Under the pieces are notes generated by a model, which saw only the letters and a program-made list of their open reading frames with translations, was not told where the DNA came from and ran no database searches. The position numbers and the translations under genes are program-made. Below, piece by piece: positions 1 to 9,184 of a DNA stretch of 15,653 bases; position 1 is the stretch's first letter; each line of letters begins with the position of its first letter. Location: assembly GCA_900617975.1 (NCBI GenBank), contig UZAE01013816.1, positions 3,252-18,904 on the forward strand. Reading direction: 5' to 3'. Source of the stretch: Rodentolepis nana (lineage: Eukaryota; Platyhelminthes; Cestoda; Cyclophyllidea; Hymenolepididae).

Positions 1-35
<35 letters not shown>

Positions 36-64
36 ATGTTTGTGTGTGCATGTTTGTGTGTGCA
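1..64. repeat. (TG)n dinucleotide microsatellite
   Basis: The window opens inside an uninterrupted run of TG dinucleotides (about 1-34). It continues as an imperfect tract in which TG repeats are broken by TGCATG and TGTTTG units until about base 64. The left end is cut by the window edge, so the full length is unknown. Alternating purine-pyrimidine tracts are common in animal intergenic DNA, and no function is implied. Confidence 0.95.
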
Positions 65-1545
65 TGCACATATATATCTACATTTTAAACATTATAACTT
101 AATCACATTAACAAAACAGACTTTCTCGAAAATTTGATGAGTAAAGATTTGCCAATATGAATAGTTCAACAAACCAAATAACAGTAAACTTGGTGTTGCG
201 TACACCGAAAAAGGTCACGCATCGAGTCTACAGACTGAATTTCTCTAGACTGGCATATTTTTCGGATTGCGTTCACCTGGTGAGGGTGATGAGTTGCCCC
301 CCCCCCCGCCACTTCACATTCGCTTATAGAGATGCTTAGGTTGAATTCATTGCTAATCGATGCAGTTGAGCCCTGGATGACGCACGAGGATTGTCAATAA
401 CAGGTCATAAGAATGACTGTAGCAGTGATTGGCAGCCATTTTTTACGATGTATGTTTAGCCTTCAGACACTTCAATTTCTTAAACGGATTGAGTATTATG
501 TATGGGAAATGCAGAAATGGAAATTATCAAAAGAGAAAACATATGCTGCGACAATTAATGGACAGAAGAGGAAACATTTTGAGGCACTTCTCAGCTTGTT
601 CCATGTTCCAGGGCCTGGATAGTCCCAGGGGCTTGAGTGTGCCCAGGATGGTCGTTAATGCTTGAGCAAAACACTTTCCAAATAGTGAAATTTCCTTTCT
701 ATTAAATTTCTGTTTAATCTAATCAATCATTAAAACTATACCCCTCCCCCTCCTTTATTATCCCTAATGTTCTATATGCATCGATTATAAGGGAAGTCTT
801 GGCGTTATTTTCAGTTCAGAGAGAAGCTTAAATCTGTTAGATGTTGCCATTAATTCTTCTACTAGGCTGCTCCCGAATTGATGGTACATTAAAGCTACCC
901 TTCAGAAGGTCTCAGCTGGCGTGCATAATCAATTCGAGTTGTGGGTTAACAGGATCACTGTTCCACCAATTCTGAACGAAAAACTTTAATTAAAACCATT
1001 TCCACTTTTAAAATCATTCAGGATTACTATTATCATGTAGAATCAATCTGCTTTCCAAACCTTGAAATAAAATGCTTGAATTTAGAAGAGATCAGTTAAT
1101 GAGATCAGGATACCGTTAAATTTGTTGGCAAATCAAAATTTCAAACAGAAACTAATGCAATCCGAAAGAGTTAAATTTCAGAATTTTTCGTCTTTTTGTC
1201 TGAGTGCATCCATTCACGAGGAGTTCAGCGTTGTTTAGCGTAGGCTACTGATGAAACACGGCGCATACATCTTTCCTTCACTAACCAATATACTGGCAAA
1301 TGGTAGGTGTAGTAAATTACCAGAGTCATGCTCAATAACTAGTTGGGATTTTTGCAAATAAAATTAAATAATAAGCGCGCTTGGGCACAACAAGACCTGT
1401 TTATGATGAAAATAAAGTAATACATTAAAAAATCTCACTAATAATATAAAGAATTTTACATTGATTGAAGAAAATGAATTTCGGTCAACATACTCTCCTA
1501 CAAAAATACGAAGCTTTAATGGTGAAGAGTATTTTTACGGTGAAT
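65..1545. other. gene-less AT-rich stretch
   Basis: I see no supported gene here. The short open frames (for example 157-339 and 413-665) are overlapping, low in recognisable motifs and of a length expected by chance. An 11-base C homopolymer lies at 297-307. No tRNA-like or transposon-like structure was recognised up to the start of the short element at about 1546. Confidence 0.6.
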
Positions 1546-1617
1546 GGTGTGAGCGATAGACTTACCTCTACTTGGTGCACCCTGAGCAACGCATACTCAT
1601 ATGGCAAAAAAGGCTAT
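1546..1617 (+). ncRNA. Decayed HDV-like ribozyme module, copy 1
   Basis: This is homologous to the modules at 3277-3347 and 14949-15021. P2 is ATAGACTT pairing with AAGGCTAT (1610-1617), 7 of 8 pairs. P3 is ACC:GGT closing a 7-nt loop. The strand after P1 reads GAGCAAC instead of GGGCAAC, which weakens P1.1. Only about five P1 pairs remain (GGTGT with GCACC). GGCAAA with the candidate catalytic C is present. The changes suggest an inactive relic. Confidence 0.5.
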
Positions 1618-1845
1618 AAACCGGCAGTTGACTTCAAACTACCATGACCCCACTGCATATCATTTTCTACCACCTCCACGGTACTCACTCCACATTTTTT
1701 TCTCTACCTTTGCGTGTGTCTCTGTGACGTCTGTGATTTACTCTTCTGTCCCCCCCCCCCTCGATTTTTGGGACTTTAAAGCCCTTCTCCTCAACTAATG
1801 GATTAATGAAAACAAACATAAAGCCTTCCATTTACTATAAATAAA
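1546..1845 (+). mobile_element. Short non-autonomous retroelement, copy 1 (RIME-like partner of the LINE)
   Basis: This is about 300 bp, aligning by eye over its whole length with copies at 3277-3605 (+) and 9185-9500 (-). The order is: a 5' module (1546-1617) shared with the two LINE copies; a segment containing TTGACTTCAAACTACCAT; a pyrimidine-rich body ending in an 11-base C run (1750-1760); and a TATAAATAAA tail at about 1835-1845. There is no credible ORF, so it must depend on proteins supplied elsewhere. The 5' end has decayed and I found no convincing target-site duplication, so both boundaries are approximate. The alternative is an ordinary SINE, but no RNA polymerase III A/B box pair was seen in it. 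Confidence 0.75.
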
Positions 1846-3261
1846 GATTTACGAAGAGTTTAATATTGATCAGACTGATGGCTACTCATCTTGTTGGTTG
1901 ACCGTCTTGCTAGAAATCCTCATCTGAGTAATCAATGTCCCTCACAATTGGAGGTATTCAAATAAAGTCATATTGATTTAGCAGTTTCATCAAAACCATT
2001 GGTTCTTTGTGGTGATATTTAGTTACAGCGCACTTCACATAAAGTGAGTTTGGTTTTACTATTTTGCATAATGCCTTATGGGAACGATTTACATTTCCGC
2101 GGTTACTTCACCTTGCTAGTTTTCTGAATCATACCTCATGTTTGGCTTATTTTCATCTACTAATCGCATCAGACAAATGAAGTGAACGCTCGTGGTCCCC
2201 ATTTTCTACCTGTTCTACTACTTGTCTTCCACTCACTTTAATTAGAGTGATCGAGATTTTCTCAGTGATGCCTTCGAAAGGATCACAGGAGTGAATAAGC
2301 ATTTCATATTTAAAGAAATAAATTAAAAATTAAACCAGCACGTTACGAGGATTGAGGCCTAATTTTCAAGAGTACACCTTCACATGATTCATATGCTGAA
2401 TGGATAATGTGTTGTGAGTCTTACTAAGTCATGAGTATCAACTTTCTGAGTAAGCACAACCTAAACATCAATAAAGGGATTCCATTAATAATTAATTTAG
2501 GATTTATTTATTACCTTCATTTGTGTAACTAATAGGCACCATGAGATTAACGTGTGAATTAACTGCTATGTTTTCATTACTACCATCAAATGGGTTTAAA
2601 CAAAATAACACCAAGTCCCAAATGTGAGAAACAAAGTGCTTGGGAAAATTTTTTTCCAGCCACTGACCATAAGACACTTGAATTGCCGGATTTGCTGCAT
2701 TGTTCATAACCAGACTGATGTGCTCAATGCTAATACACCTGCACCCAAAATCTCTTGACATTTTTCCTTTTTCACAGAGGGGATGAAGTTGGAATAGTAT
2801 AAATGCAGCTACGGTGTGATATTTCTTTGAGAAATATAACTAATACTCAAAACGGAAACACTGGATTAGAACAGTTGGGTGCAATTTAGTGCGATTCTCC
2901 ACGATAATTCACGAATTCACTTTATTTTTGACATAAAAAAGCGCTTGAAAGTAACAAAACGAGGGAATCATTTTGAACAGCGGTTCTTTGTTTTTTTATC
3001 ATTCTTTTTACACATTAAACTTAACCAACGCGATATCTCATTCCCCTCACTGGTTTTGCACACTTGAGCATCGAACCCGGGACATGGACTTTCACATGGA
3101 CCACTTCATCATCGGCGAAAACCGTGGGGTGCTTGAATTTTTACCGAATGCCCTGATAGCTGTCATGGACCAATTGAAATATCATCCCACTTTTGAATGG
3201 AATGATTTAAATAGAAATTGGGTTTAGCTTTGCTATCCCACTTTCCAATTAACATGTTTAT
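1846..3261. other. gene-less stretch with one unexplained minus-strand open frame
   Basis: There is no recognisable gene. On the minus strand 2504-2761 is open for 85 codons, has varied, protein-like composition and ends next to a possible splice donor (GAAG|GTAATA on the minus strand, about 2512). I do not recognise the protein and found no partner exon, so I do not call it a gene. Around 3068-3090, minus strand, a GTTCGATGC sequence matches the polymerase III B-box consensus but does not sit in a tRNA fold. Confidence 0.5.
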
Positions 3262-3276
3262 ACTTCTGGTAAATGT
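3262..3276. repeat. Target-site duplication, left copy (short element 2)
   Basis: ACTTCTGGTAAATGT is repeated exactly at 3606-3620. The pair flanks short element 2 and ends at the first base of its ribozyme P1 strand. One more base (G) also matches, so the duplication is 15 or 16 bp. This is the signature of target-primed reverse transcription. Confidence 0.93.
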
Positions 3277-3347
3277 GGGATGTGCGATAGACTTACCTCC
3301 ACCTGGTGTACCCTGGGCAACGTATACTCATACGGCAAAATGTCTAT
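3277..3347 (+). ncRNA. HDV-like self-cleaving ribozyme candidate, copy 2
   Basis: Manual fold. P1 is 3277-3283 (GGGATGT) with 3308-3314 (GTACCCT): six pairs including wobbles and one A-C mismatch. P2 is ATAGAC (3287-3292) with GTCTAT (3342-3347). P3 is ACC (3295-3297) with GGT (3305-3307), closing loop TCCACCT. P1.1 is CC of that loop with GG of GGGCAAC (3315-3321). P4 is CGTAT (3321-3325) with ATACG (3330-3334), loop ACTC. The candidate catalytic cytosine is 3336 in GGCAAAA. The predicted cleavage site is the 3276/3277 bond, which is also the target-site-duplication boundary. The arrangement matches the nested double pseudoknot of HDV-like ribozymes; activity is inferred, not shown. Confidence 0.7.
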
Positions 3348-3605
3348 TGACTAGCAGTTGACTTCTCACTTCAAACTACCATCACCTCACTCTATGCCAT
3401 ATTCGACTATTTCCACAGTACTCACCCCACCTTTGTTCTACCTCTGTGTTTGTCTCTTACATCTTTGAAACACTCTTCTGTTTTTCCCCCCCCCTCTCGA
3501 CTTTTTTCAATTTGATGTTCCTTCCACTCTGTGAAGCCTGAAGTCAACTAAAGGGCAAATGTTAACCATCAAGACGCCTGCCATTTGATATAAATAAATA
3601 AATAA
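3277..3605 (+). mobile_element. Short non-autonomous retroelement, copy 2 (complete, with target-site duplication)
   Basis: This is 329 bp, bounded by a perfect 15-bp target-site duplication, so both ends are known. The 5' module (3277-3347) matches the 5' ends of the LINE copies at 7934 (-) and 14949 (+). The body contains the TTCAAACTACCATCACC segment and a pyrimidine-rich part with a 9-base C run (3486-3494). The 3' part (about 3520-3560: CCTTCC..., then GAAGTCAACTAAAGGG) resembles the 3' end of the minus-strand LINE at 6060-6095. The tail is (TAAA)n. It has no coding capacity. Inferred to be a non-autonomous element mobilised by the LINE's enzymes, because it shares both ends with it. Confidence 0.88.
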
Positions 3606-3620
3606 ACTTCTGGTAAATGT
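3606..3620. repeat. Target-site duplication, right copy (short element 2)
   Basis: This is an exact repeat of 3262-3276, immediately after the (TAAA)n tail of short element 2. Confidence 0.93.
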
Positions 3621-4993
3621 GCAGGAAATAATCCAACGAGCAACAATTCTAATTATCTTGGCCCATTACGGCTTGAAATCAACTAAGATGTTTTCTAAAC
3701 GATCAAATCTTCGCCTGGATCCTTACTAGGATGACGGTTACTAAGGCAAACACAGCTAATTTCCCAGATTTTGTTCCTTCTCTAATCCCCGAGTCGATTG
3801 ATGCTCTCAAAGGCACATTACATTATCATAAATCATATCAAAACAATAAAATTTCTCATTTTTGATTATAGAAAGCAAAGGCTATCTAATAACTCAGAGG
3901 TAAACAAATTTATGACTGGGGAATGGATTAAAATGATACAGAAAGAAGAGTCTTGCCTGGCCCATTATAGTAACGCAGAAGGGACATACTGATTATGGAT
4001 AACCGATCTGTTTCTTTTATCTTCCTACAGCAAATGTTTAGGGCTTATCTTAGTCGGCGTAGGCAAATCGTTTTCTTAATAACAAAAAGAGTCAATTGGG
4101 CTAGGGTCTTTGGTCCCATTTTTGAGCAATACTGTCTATGATGTAATTACTGTAGGCAACTTTTAATATGGCAAAGACAGTATGGATTATAACATCAGAT
4201 TTATATTACATTGTTAAGTCACTGCAATGAGCGAGTCTTCTGAGATAAACAGGTAAAGTGTTAATGAGACCCTGATCTAAGTGATAGAGTAGGCCACTAA
4301 CACGATGATAATAGTGCATCAATACAGTGTTGTCCTTTAGAAGATAAAATATATAACGTTAATATTTGCATCTAGATACATAAGTTACAGAAAAATTCTT
4401 AAAGAAAACTATTTGAAATCATTTGTGGGGATTGTTTTAAAAATATTAAAAGCGAATTCAGTACTAATGACTGTTTATTTAATGACAGAGTAATTCACTT
4501 TCAATAGTAATCAGACAAGCATTAATCGATGGTGGGGAGGGGGGGGGGAACGAGGTAATTATGATTTCTCCTTCTTCCTTAAAAAGTAAAGAATATGCGA
4601 TATCATTTACTTCAGGCGATTTCTCTTGCCTGACAGACTGGTCTCACGTTAGACTTCCTTGTGAGTAAGCATTTTCGCGAGGAAATGATCCGCAATAGTC
4701 ACAAAATAAGTATGATATATTTCAACGTGCGTTTGCATTTTCTTCTAACGGCAATTTCCTTACTAAGTCATGTCTATAATACAACCATATATGGAAATTT
4801 TTCCACTAAGGCTTAGTTTGGGTAATTTAATTAGCAAATAGTTTATTCGCTTCTGTCATAAATCACTTTTATTACCCATTGCCTTAACACACAAATAAAA
4901 TAATTCCAATTTATTAAAATTTAACTTTTAACAGCCAAACCATTTATACATTATATAAGCGATATTTTGCTCTTAATTGAGAAGAGATGATTC

Positions 4994-5020
4994 AATTTTT
5001 ACCCTGTCCAGGTAAAAATT
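4994..5020. repeat. Perfect 10-bp inverted repeat with 7-nt spacer
   Basis: AATTTTTACC (4994-5003) and GGTAAAAATT (5011-5020) are perfect reverse complements around CTGTCCA. It could form a stable hairpin or cruciform, or be a dimeric-factor site. No neighbouring feature explains it. Confidence 0.7.
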
Positions 5021-5560
5021 CGATATTTTTGGCATACGAACGTTCCTGTATTTCCAGTTTCAACAGGTTCTGTCGGCGTTTGTGTGAATGAAAAGTAGGA
5101 CTGGACCGGCTCCTTTTACACAACGCATAGCCGTCTACTGCAGACGCACACACACGCACTTGAGAATTGTTTCTAAGATTACTGCTTTCCATTAGGTTCA
5201 CCATTCTGGTAGACAAGGCAGCACAAATCGAAGAGAGCTTATCCTAATTTGCAACCTTCTTGGATTAATTAGGCCTTCTCACAACTTCCTTCACAAAACA
5301 CTCCATCAGATGGTAGGCTGAGAGGGGTAAGAAGCGTAATAGGAAGAGATAGAACAGTGAATTCGAGCATGAGGTACAAAGATGAGTTAGATTAGCTGAT
5401 CGAGTTTTAGGTGACAGTTATGTAAATAAAATCGTTATTGAAAATTGTATTTAACGTGTTACTTTAACATAATTCTATTCACATGAATTGGATACTCTCG
5501 TGTCAAAATAGATGACTTTGGAAATTAAATTTCTTTCGCTATTGAAGAGAACGACACTTA

Positions 5561-5579
5561 CTCTCTCTCTCTCTCTCTC
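5561..5579. repeat. (CT)n microsatellite
   Basis: A run of alternating C and T, about nine and a half repeats, flanked by AT-rich unique sequence. Confidence 0.95.
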
Positions 5580-6038
5580 ACTTTCAACTTTTCTGTTCCA
5601 TTTTATTATTTTTGAGGATCATTATTTAAAAAACATAAAATATGCTTTTAAGCTTTTAAGTTTGGAAGTCATTGAAAAAAGCATGATTGCACATTTAACT
5701 AGTTACAGCAACATTGTTTATATGATGTTGGAGCGAATTTGTCGTGTAGAAACATTTTCAGGAAATTTCGAGTGCTCCAAAAATGTAGTGCTTTACTTTG
5801 ATGTATTACGTGTTTTTCTTTACATTGTTTACTATAAGAGATATTTTCCCAGAAATCTTGAAATTATAAGAATTTAAATTAACTCATAGTTCAGCCAGAA
5901 AGTGCTCTTCGAGTGATACAGGGGTATTGCAAATGAAAATTTATTTTGTCATTCAAGGCTGATTTCAATTTAATGACATTTTGCTCCAGTAATGTACACA
6001 CTACTAACAACGTTTAAGTACAACAATTTTCTCAGACC

Positions 6039-6049
6039 TCCTAAATAAA
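6039..6049. repeat. Probable target-site duplication, right end of minus-strand LINE
   Basis: TCCTAAATAAA matches TCCCAAATAAA at 7935-7945 with one difference. It lies just beyond the LINE 3' end (ATAAA tail on the minus strand), while the partner abuts the first base of the LINE 5' module. The A/T-rich content makes chance more likely than for the 15-bp duplication at 3262. Confidence 0.6.
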
Positions 6050-6104
6050 TTTATCATTAAGCCCTCAGTTGATTTCGACTTTCATAAGAGGGGGAGGTAC
6101 ATAT

Positions 6105-6353
6105 TTAATAGCAGTTCATTAGCTGTCTTCTTGCTTCCCAGTATCTCTGGCTTTCCGTCCTTGTCTTTAGGGCTGGACATCGAATCAGGTGGGTCTTCTC
6201 CATTTCCTCCTGTAGGTTACATAAAGGGCATGTGGGTTCAGTGTATACTCCCAATCTGTGAAGATGTTTTGCCAAGCAATCGTGTCCGGTACGTAGTCTA
6301 AAGTCAGCAACGGCTTCGATTCCTGGCCAGTCGGGTATGTCGGAGAGTTCCAC
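6105..6353 (-). pseudogene. LINE C-terminal region with Cys/His motif (fragment)
   Basis: This frame encodes the stretch following RNase H: FRLRTGHDCLAKHLHR, then C-P-L-C, nine residues, H, three residues, C (CX2CX9HX3C), ending at a natural stop. This segment is typical of RNase H-bearing LINEs in arachnids and crustaceans. It is out of frame with the RNase H fragment upstream, the shift lying in or next to a run of seven A's (minus strand, about 6370-6380). Confidence 0.85.
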
Positions 6354-6543
6354 TGTCCACTGTTTCTCCTTTTTTTCGAGCTTTAATTTCGTTGCACCTT
6401 GAGGTATGGAATTCTCTCCTGATTAAGGCCTTCATTGTGTGGAAAGACATCGGCCGATCAATGCCTTGCAAAACTGTTGTCCCCTTCTTAGCAAGTGCAT
6501 CAGCATACTCATTGCCTTTAATGCGCAATGTCCAGGACTCCAT
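6304..6543 (-). pseudogene. LINE RNase H C-terminal fragment
   Basis: The IKGNEYADALAKKG block is the last conserved block of RNase H, with the GNE-x-AD-x-LAK pattern. Just upstream, V-L-Q-W-S-P-G-H-C, the preceding RNase H strand, is readable in another frame, so a frameshift separates them near 6515-6530. The RNase H N-terminus with its first catalytic Asp is absent. Confidence 0.85.
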
Positions 6544-7193
6544 TGTAGGACTACTGTTTTGTTTTTATTCTCTCAGTAACCCGTTTGCGTTTTAAGGTGT
6601 CTTGGCCTATTTTCGTAGGTGCTGAAGAATTTGTCCATGGGAATGCGCAGTAGCTTCTCATACAGGATCAAGGCCTTCTCTTTGTTGTTTAGGCTTGAGT
6701 GTGCACAGTCCCATATACTACCGGCGCGGTGTCTCAGTACGTTCTGTCTAGAAGAGACTAGATCTGCTACTTTAGCGATGTGGCTTTGCCATGTTGGTTT
6801 TGTGTCAAACGTCATTCCGACATAAGTGATCTCGTTGGTTTTTTTTCTAGGAAAGTAACCTTGTACATCAAATGCGGGTTTATGTCCTTGTGGGCCAATA
6901 AAAATGTTCGGAATGCAATTTTGGCGGTGTTGATAATCATTTCATTATTTTCGCACCAGTTTGCTTAAATTTTAAGGTCATAACTTAGGACATCTTCCTT
7001 CCTCTCCTGAAAATGTTGCTCAGGGACGGAATACCATAGAACAAGATAACCTGCATAAAGTAAGCACTGGTTGCCCGTGATTTTCTGTACAGTTCAGCTA
7101 TGTCATTGATGAAAACATTGAAAAGAGTGCAGCTTGTGACAGCTCCCTATGGTAGGCTTGTTTGTAATAGATTAAATTTGGACAGAGCGTCCG

Positions 7194-7502
7194 TATCTGA
7201 CTTTACACGATCTTTGTCCAATGAATGCCATCTGACTTTACATGATCTTTGTCCAATGAATGCTTTTATTCAATGACTTTACATAATCGTCCAATGAATG
7301 CTTTTATCCAGTTTAGCACGTTATGCTTTATACCAATATTCACCAATATTATCCAATTTAGCATGTTATGCTTAATTCCAATCTTTGCCAATTTTCAAAG
7401 TAGCTTCTCTTTCCATACTAAGTCATATGCTGATTTGAAGAACTTCTCTTTCCATACTAAGTCATATGCTGATTTGAAATCAAGTCATATGCTGATTTGA
7501 AA
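7194..7502. repeat. Cluster of separate tandem duplications within the RT region
   Basis: Three tandem arrays lie side by side. First: GACTTTACAYGATCTTTGTCCAATGAATGC-type units, two full (from about 7199 and 7231) and one partial (about 7276). Second: two units built on CCARTTTAGCAYGTTATGCTT (about 7308 and 7354). Third: two units of period 39 (starting 7404 and 7443), followed by a truncated third unit at about 7482. On the minus strand the third array repeats the motif-A segment (FKSAYDLVWKEK) of the reverse transcriptase. The second and third arrays are absent from a normal RT, so they arose after insertion or during a faulty copying event. Confidence 0.85.
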
Positions 7503-7869
7503 TGGATGAATACAGCCGTAAGAGTATTACTTGCATCTTTGATATGTTGGGAGACAGTGGCTACTTGTTGGTTAGTTAATCTTTGTGGCGTAAAATCTGT
7601 TTGTTCATTAATAAGAATATTGTTGGCCTCAAGGAACCAAGTCAGCCTCCTGTTAACCATTCTTTCCATAGGTAGTAAGTATAAGGTGTAACCCGGGAAT
7701 CGGTAGTATTTGAGTTTGCCATTCGTAAGGTTGGCTTCCATGATTGTGGATATGTCTATGTCATAGGTATGCAGGATTTTCTGGATTTGGATCTTCTTGT
7801 CCTTTGACATCCCTCCAGCATTCCGCTGAAGGATCTCTTATAGCTTCGTTTCAGGCTGTTCATAATAAT

Positions 7870-7934
7870 TTAAAGCCCTATGAGATTACGTTATCCAGGG
7901 TACACAACGTGGAGGTAAGTCTATTGCGCACCCT
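7870..7934 (-). ncRNA. HDV-like ribozyme module at LINE 5' end, copy 4 (truncated)
   Basis: P1 is AGGGTGC (7934-7928) with GTACCCT, a full seven pairs including one wobble. P3 reads ACC with TGT/GTG (one base changed), and the joining strand is GGATAAC. P4 is degenerate and the P2 return strand is missing because of a deletion before the start codon. Inactive now, but the intact P1 starting at the element's first base supports the family model. Confidence 0.55.
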
Positions 7935-7945
7935 TCCCAAATAAA
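7935..7945. repeat. Probable target-site duplication, 5' side of minus-strand LINE
   Basis: TCCCAAATAAA, paired with TCCTAAATAAA at 6039-6049 (10 of 11). It touches base 7934, the first base of the LINE P1 strand. Confidence 0.6.
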
Positions 7946-9184
7946 ATAGAATATGCAAAATTAAATTGATTTGATGAATGAATTTCCGATTTTAGAAAGA
8001 AAAAACTGACTCCTAAATTCGAATGCGCTTGATCTCTTCTGATATTGGGAAATTTACATGCTTTGTGAATGGAAAAGTGACATTTTGAAGTCCAAGAGTG
8101 GGCTAAATTAATAGATAAAATATCACTATTTTCACAGAAATTTATGTTTACTGACCCATAACTAGCTCACTTCAGGTGAAAACAAAAGTAAAAATAGGTA
8201 AATCGTTTTCTTGTTAAGACACCTCCATTTTAATAACATAATATAGCGCTTGCACCAGTATAAACAGGAATTTTAGGACGGTTGGCCATTGATCAATGTC
8301 GATGGAGCGGTGGTTGTTTACTATTGGAGGGTGTGTCCGCCCTCCAAAGCCAAAATTACCCCCGTGATGTTGACGACTTTGCATAAACCGTTTTATTCGC
8401 TATACCCTCAATATGCCAGTGCCACGTGTGGGTGTTTGTGCCTGTCAGGTGTCTCTTCCAGACAGTTTAATCTAAGGTCATAAGTGAACGAAATTTCGGT
8501 ATTTGTATGAAAATGAGCCGTTTTTTTTAATTCTTATCATTTGTGACTTTATTTTAATAATTATGATATTGTATTACTTCTTACACTCCAAATAAGTTCC
8601 CCAATTTATGGGAACACTGAATTCAAGGGGTATCCGAAAGACTTTGAAATCCCTTTCACTTGAAGCTACCGTAAACCCTACCATGTTGAACAGTATCTCT
8701 TTCGATATTTTCATTTATAAAGCCTTTATAATTACAGCGTCAATAGGCCTTGAAGTATTTGATAATTTATTGACTTCTATAATCAACTGAATGCATAGGG
8801 TGTGAAGCCAAACTGTCTCCAAAGGGGTTCAAATATAAGCAATTTAATTTTAAGGCCAAGGTGATTTGTCATTGGCAAAGAATTACCATTTTTACTTTGG
8901 TCAATATTTATGTACTTCATAACGGCTCACTCATACACATCTAGAGGGGCTAAATAGTCTATAATAACGGGGGGAGGGTGGTACCTATGATTTCACGCTA
9001 TCTTTTATAAGTATTTTAACCTACTGTCTACTCCAAAATTTCTCCAGTATCCGTGTTCTTTAGGGCAGTCTTCTACCATTTTAATTTAAAAAGGTTGCAT
9101 TCAAAACCTATTTCTCTATGGTAAAAAAACCTTGACGTGGATATTTATCTACGCCAAATGCGAAAGGCATCCACTTTTCTAACA
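7946..9184. other. gene-less stretch
   Basis: There is no supported gene. The 8240-8480 part is visibly richer in G and C than its surroundings and contains an 8-bp inverted repeat (TTGGAGGG 8324-8331 with CCCTCCAA 8340-8347). The open frames at 8289-8483 and 8608-8790 are short and unrecognised. Confidence 0.55.

Larger units (their letters stand above)
3621..6038. other. gene-less stretch
   Basis: No gene is supported. It holds a 10-base G run (4539-4548), a 10-bp perfect inverted repeat (4994-5020) and a (CT)n microsatellite (5561-5579). The 121-codon plus-strand frame at 5512-5877 crosses the (CT)n tract, giving a repeated Leu-Ser run. It is otherwise rich in residues expected from AT-rich DNA and shows no recognisable domain, so it is not called. 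Confidence 0.55.
6105..7863 (-). pseudogene. Broken LINE polyprotein (endonuclease-RT-RNase H)
   Basis: The start codon corresponds to 7863-7861 and the last stop to 6107-6105. Relative to the plus-strand copy, 30-odd bases just after the start are deleted, shifting the frame. 7457-7810 then reads the endonuclease N-terminus (Q-K-I-L, D-I-S-T-I-M-E, F-P-G-Y-T-L-Y) and jumps in frame into the reverse transcriptase at M-E-R-M-V-N-R. The first catalytic Asp of RT motif A is His (FIHFKSAYD), and the YADD box reads YAGY (near 7050). Tandem duplications and frameshifts fill 7190-7500. 6573-6815 is the RT thumb region with an internal deletion. 6304-6543 holds the RNase H end (IKGNEYADALAKKG). 6105-6353, in another frame, holds the C-terminal part. 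Confidence 0.9.
6050..7934 (-). mobile_element. Defective LINE (non-LTR retrotransposon), minus-strand copy
   Basis: This is about 1.9 kb with both ends retained: the 5' module at 7870-7934 and a 3' end near 6050 with a short ATAAA-like tail, bounded by a probable 11-bp duplication. Read on the minus strand, its remains follow the order endonuclease N-terminus, reverse transcriptase, RNase H C-terminus, Cys/His motif, which is the order in LINEs that carry RNase H. A full-length element would be several kilobases, so large internal stretches are missing: most of the endonuclease, the start of the reverse transcriptase, part of the thumb and most of RNase H. It cannot encode active enzymes. 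The family is the same as the copy at 14949. I cannot assign a clade with certainty (Jockey-, I- or Ingi-related). Confidence 0.9.

Noticed and set aside
1601..1798. 65-codon plus-strand ORF
   Set aside because: It lies wholly within short element 1. The other two copies do not preserve the frame.
1546..1845. Classical tRNA-derived SINE
   Set aside because: No A-box/B-box pair was seen in the 5' part, which instead matches the LINE 5' end.
1530..1860. Target-site duplication for short element 1 (TTTACG on both sides)
   Set aside because: Only about six bases match and they are not at the element edges; too weak to claim.
4531..4548. G-rich run as a further copy of the short-element C tract
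   Set aside because: The flanking sequence does not match any part of the three element copies.
5512..5877. 121-codon plus-strand ORF
   Set aside because: It runs through a (CT)n microsatellite, is rich in Leu/Ile/Phe/Lys as expected of AT-rich DNA, and has no motif or splice context I recognise.
6392..7944. Several plus-strand ORFs of 60-83 codons
   Set aside because: They are antisense to the minus-strand LINE remains, and their repeated residues come from its tandem duplications.
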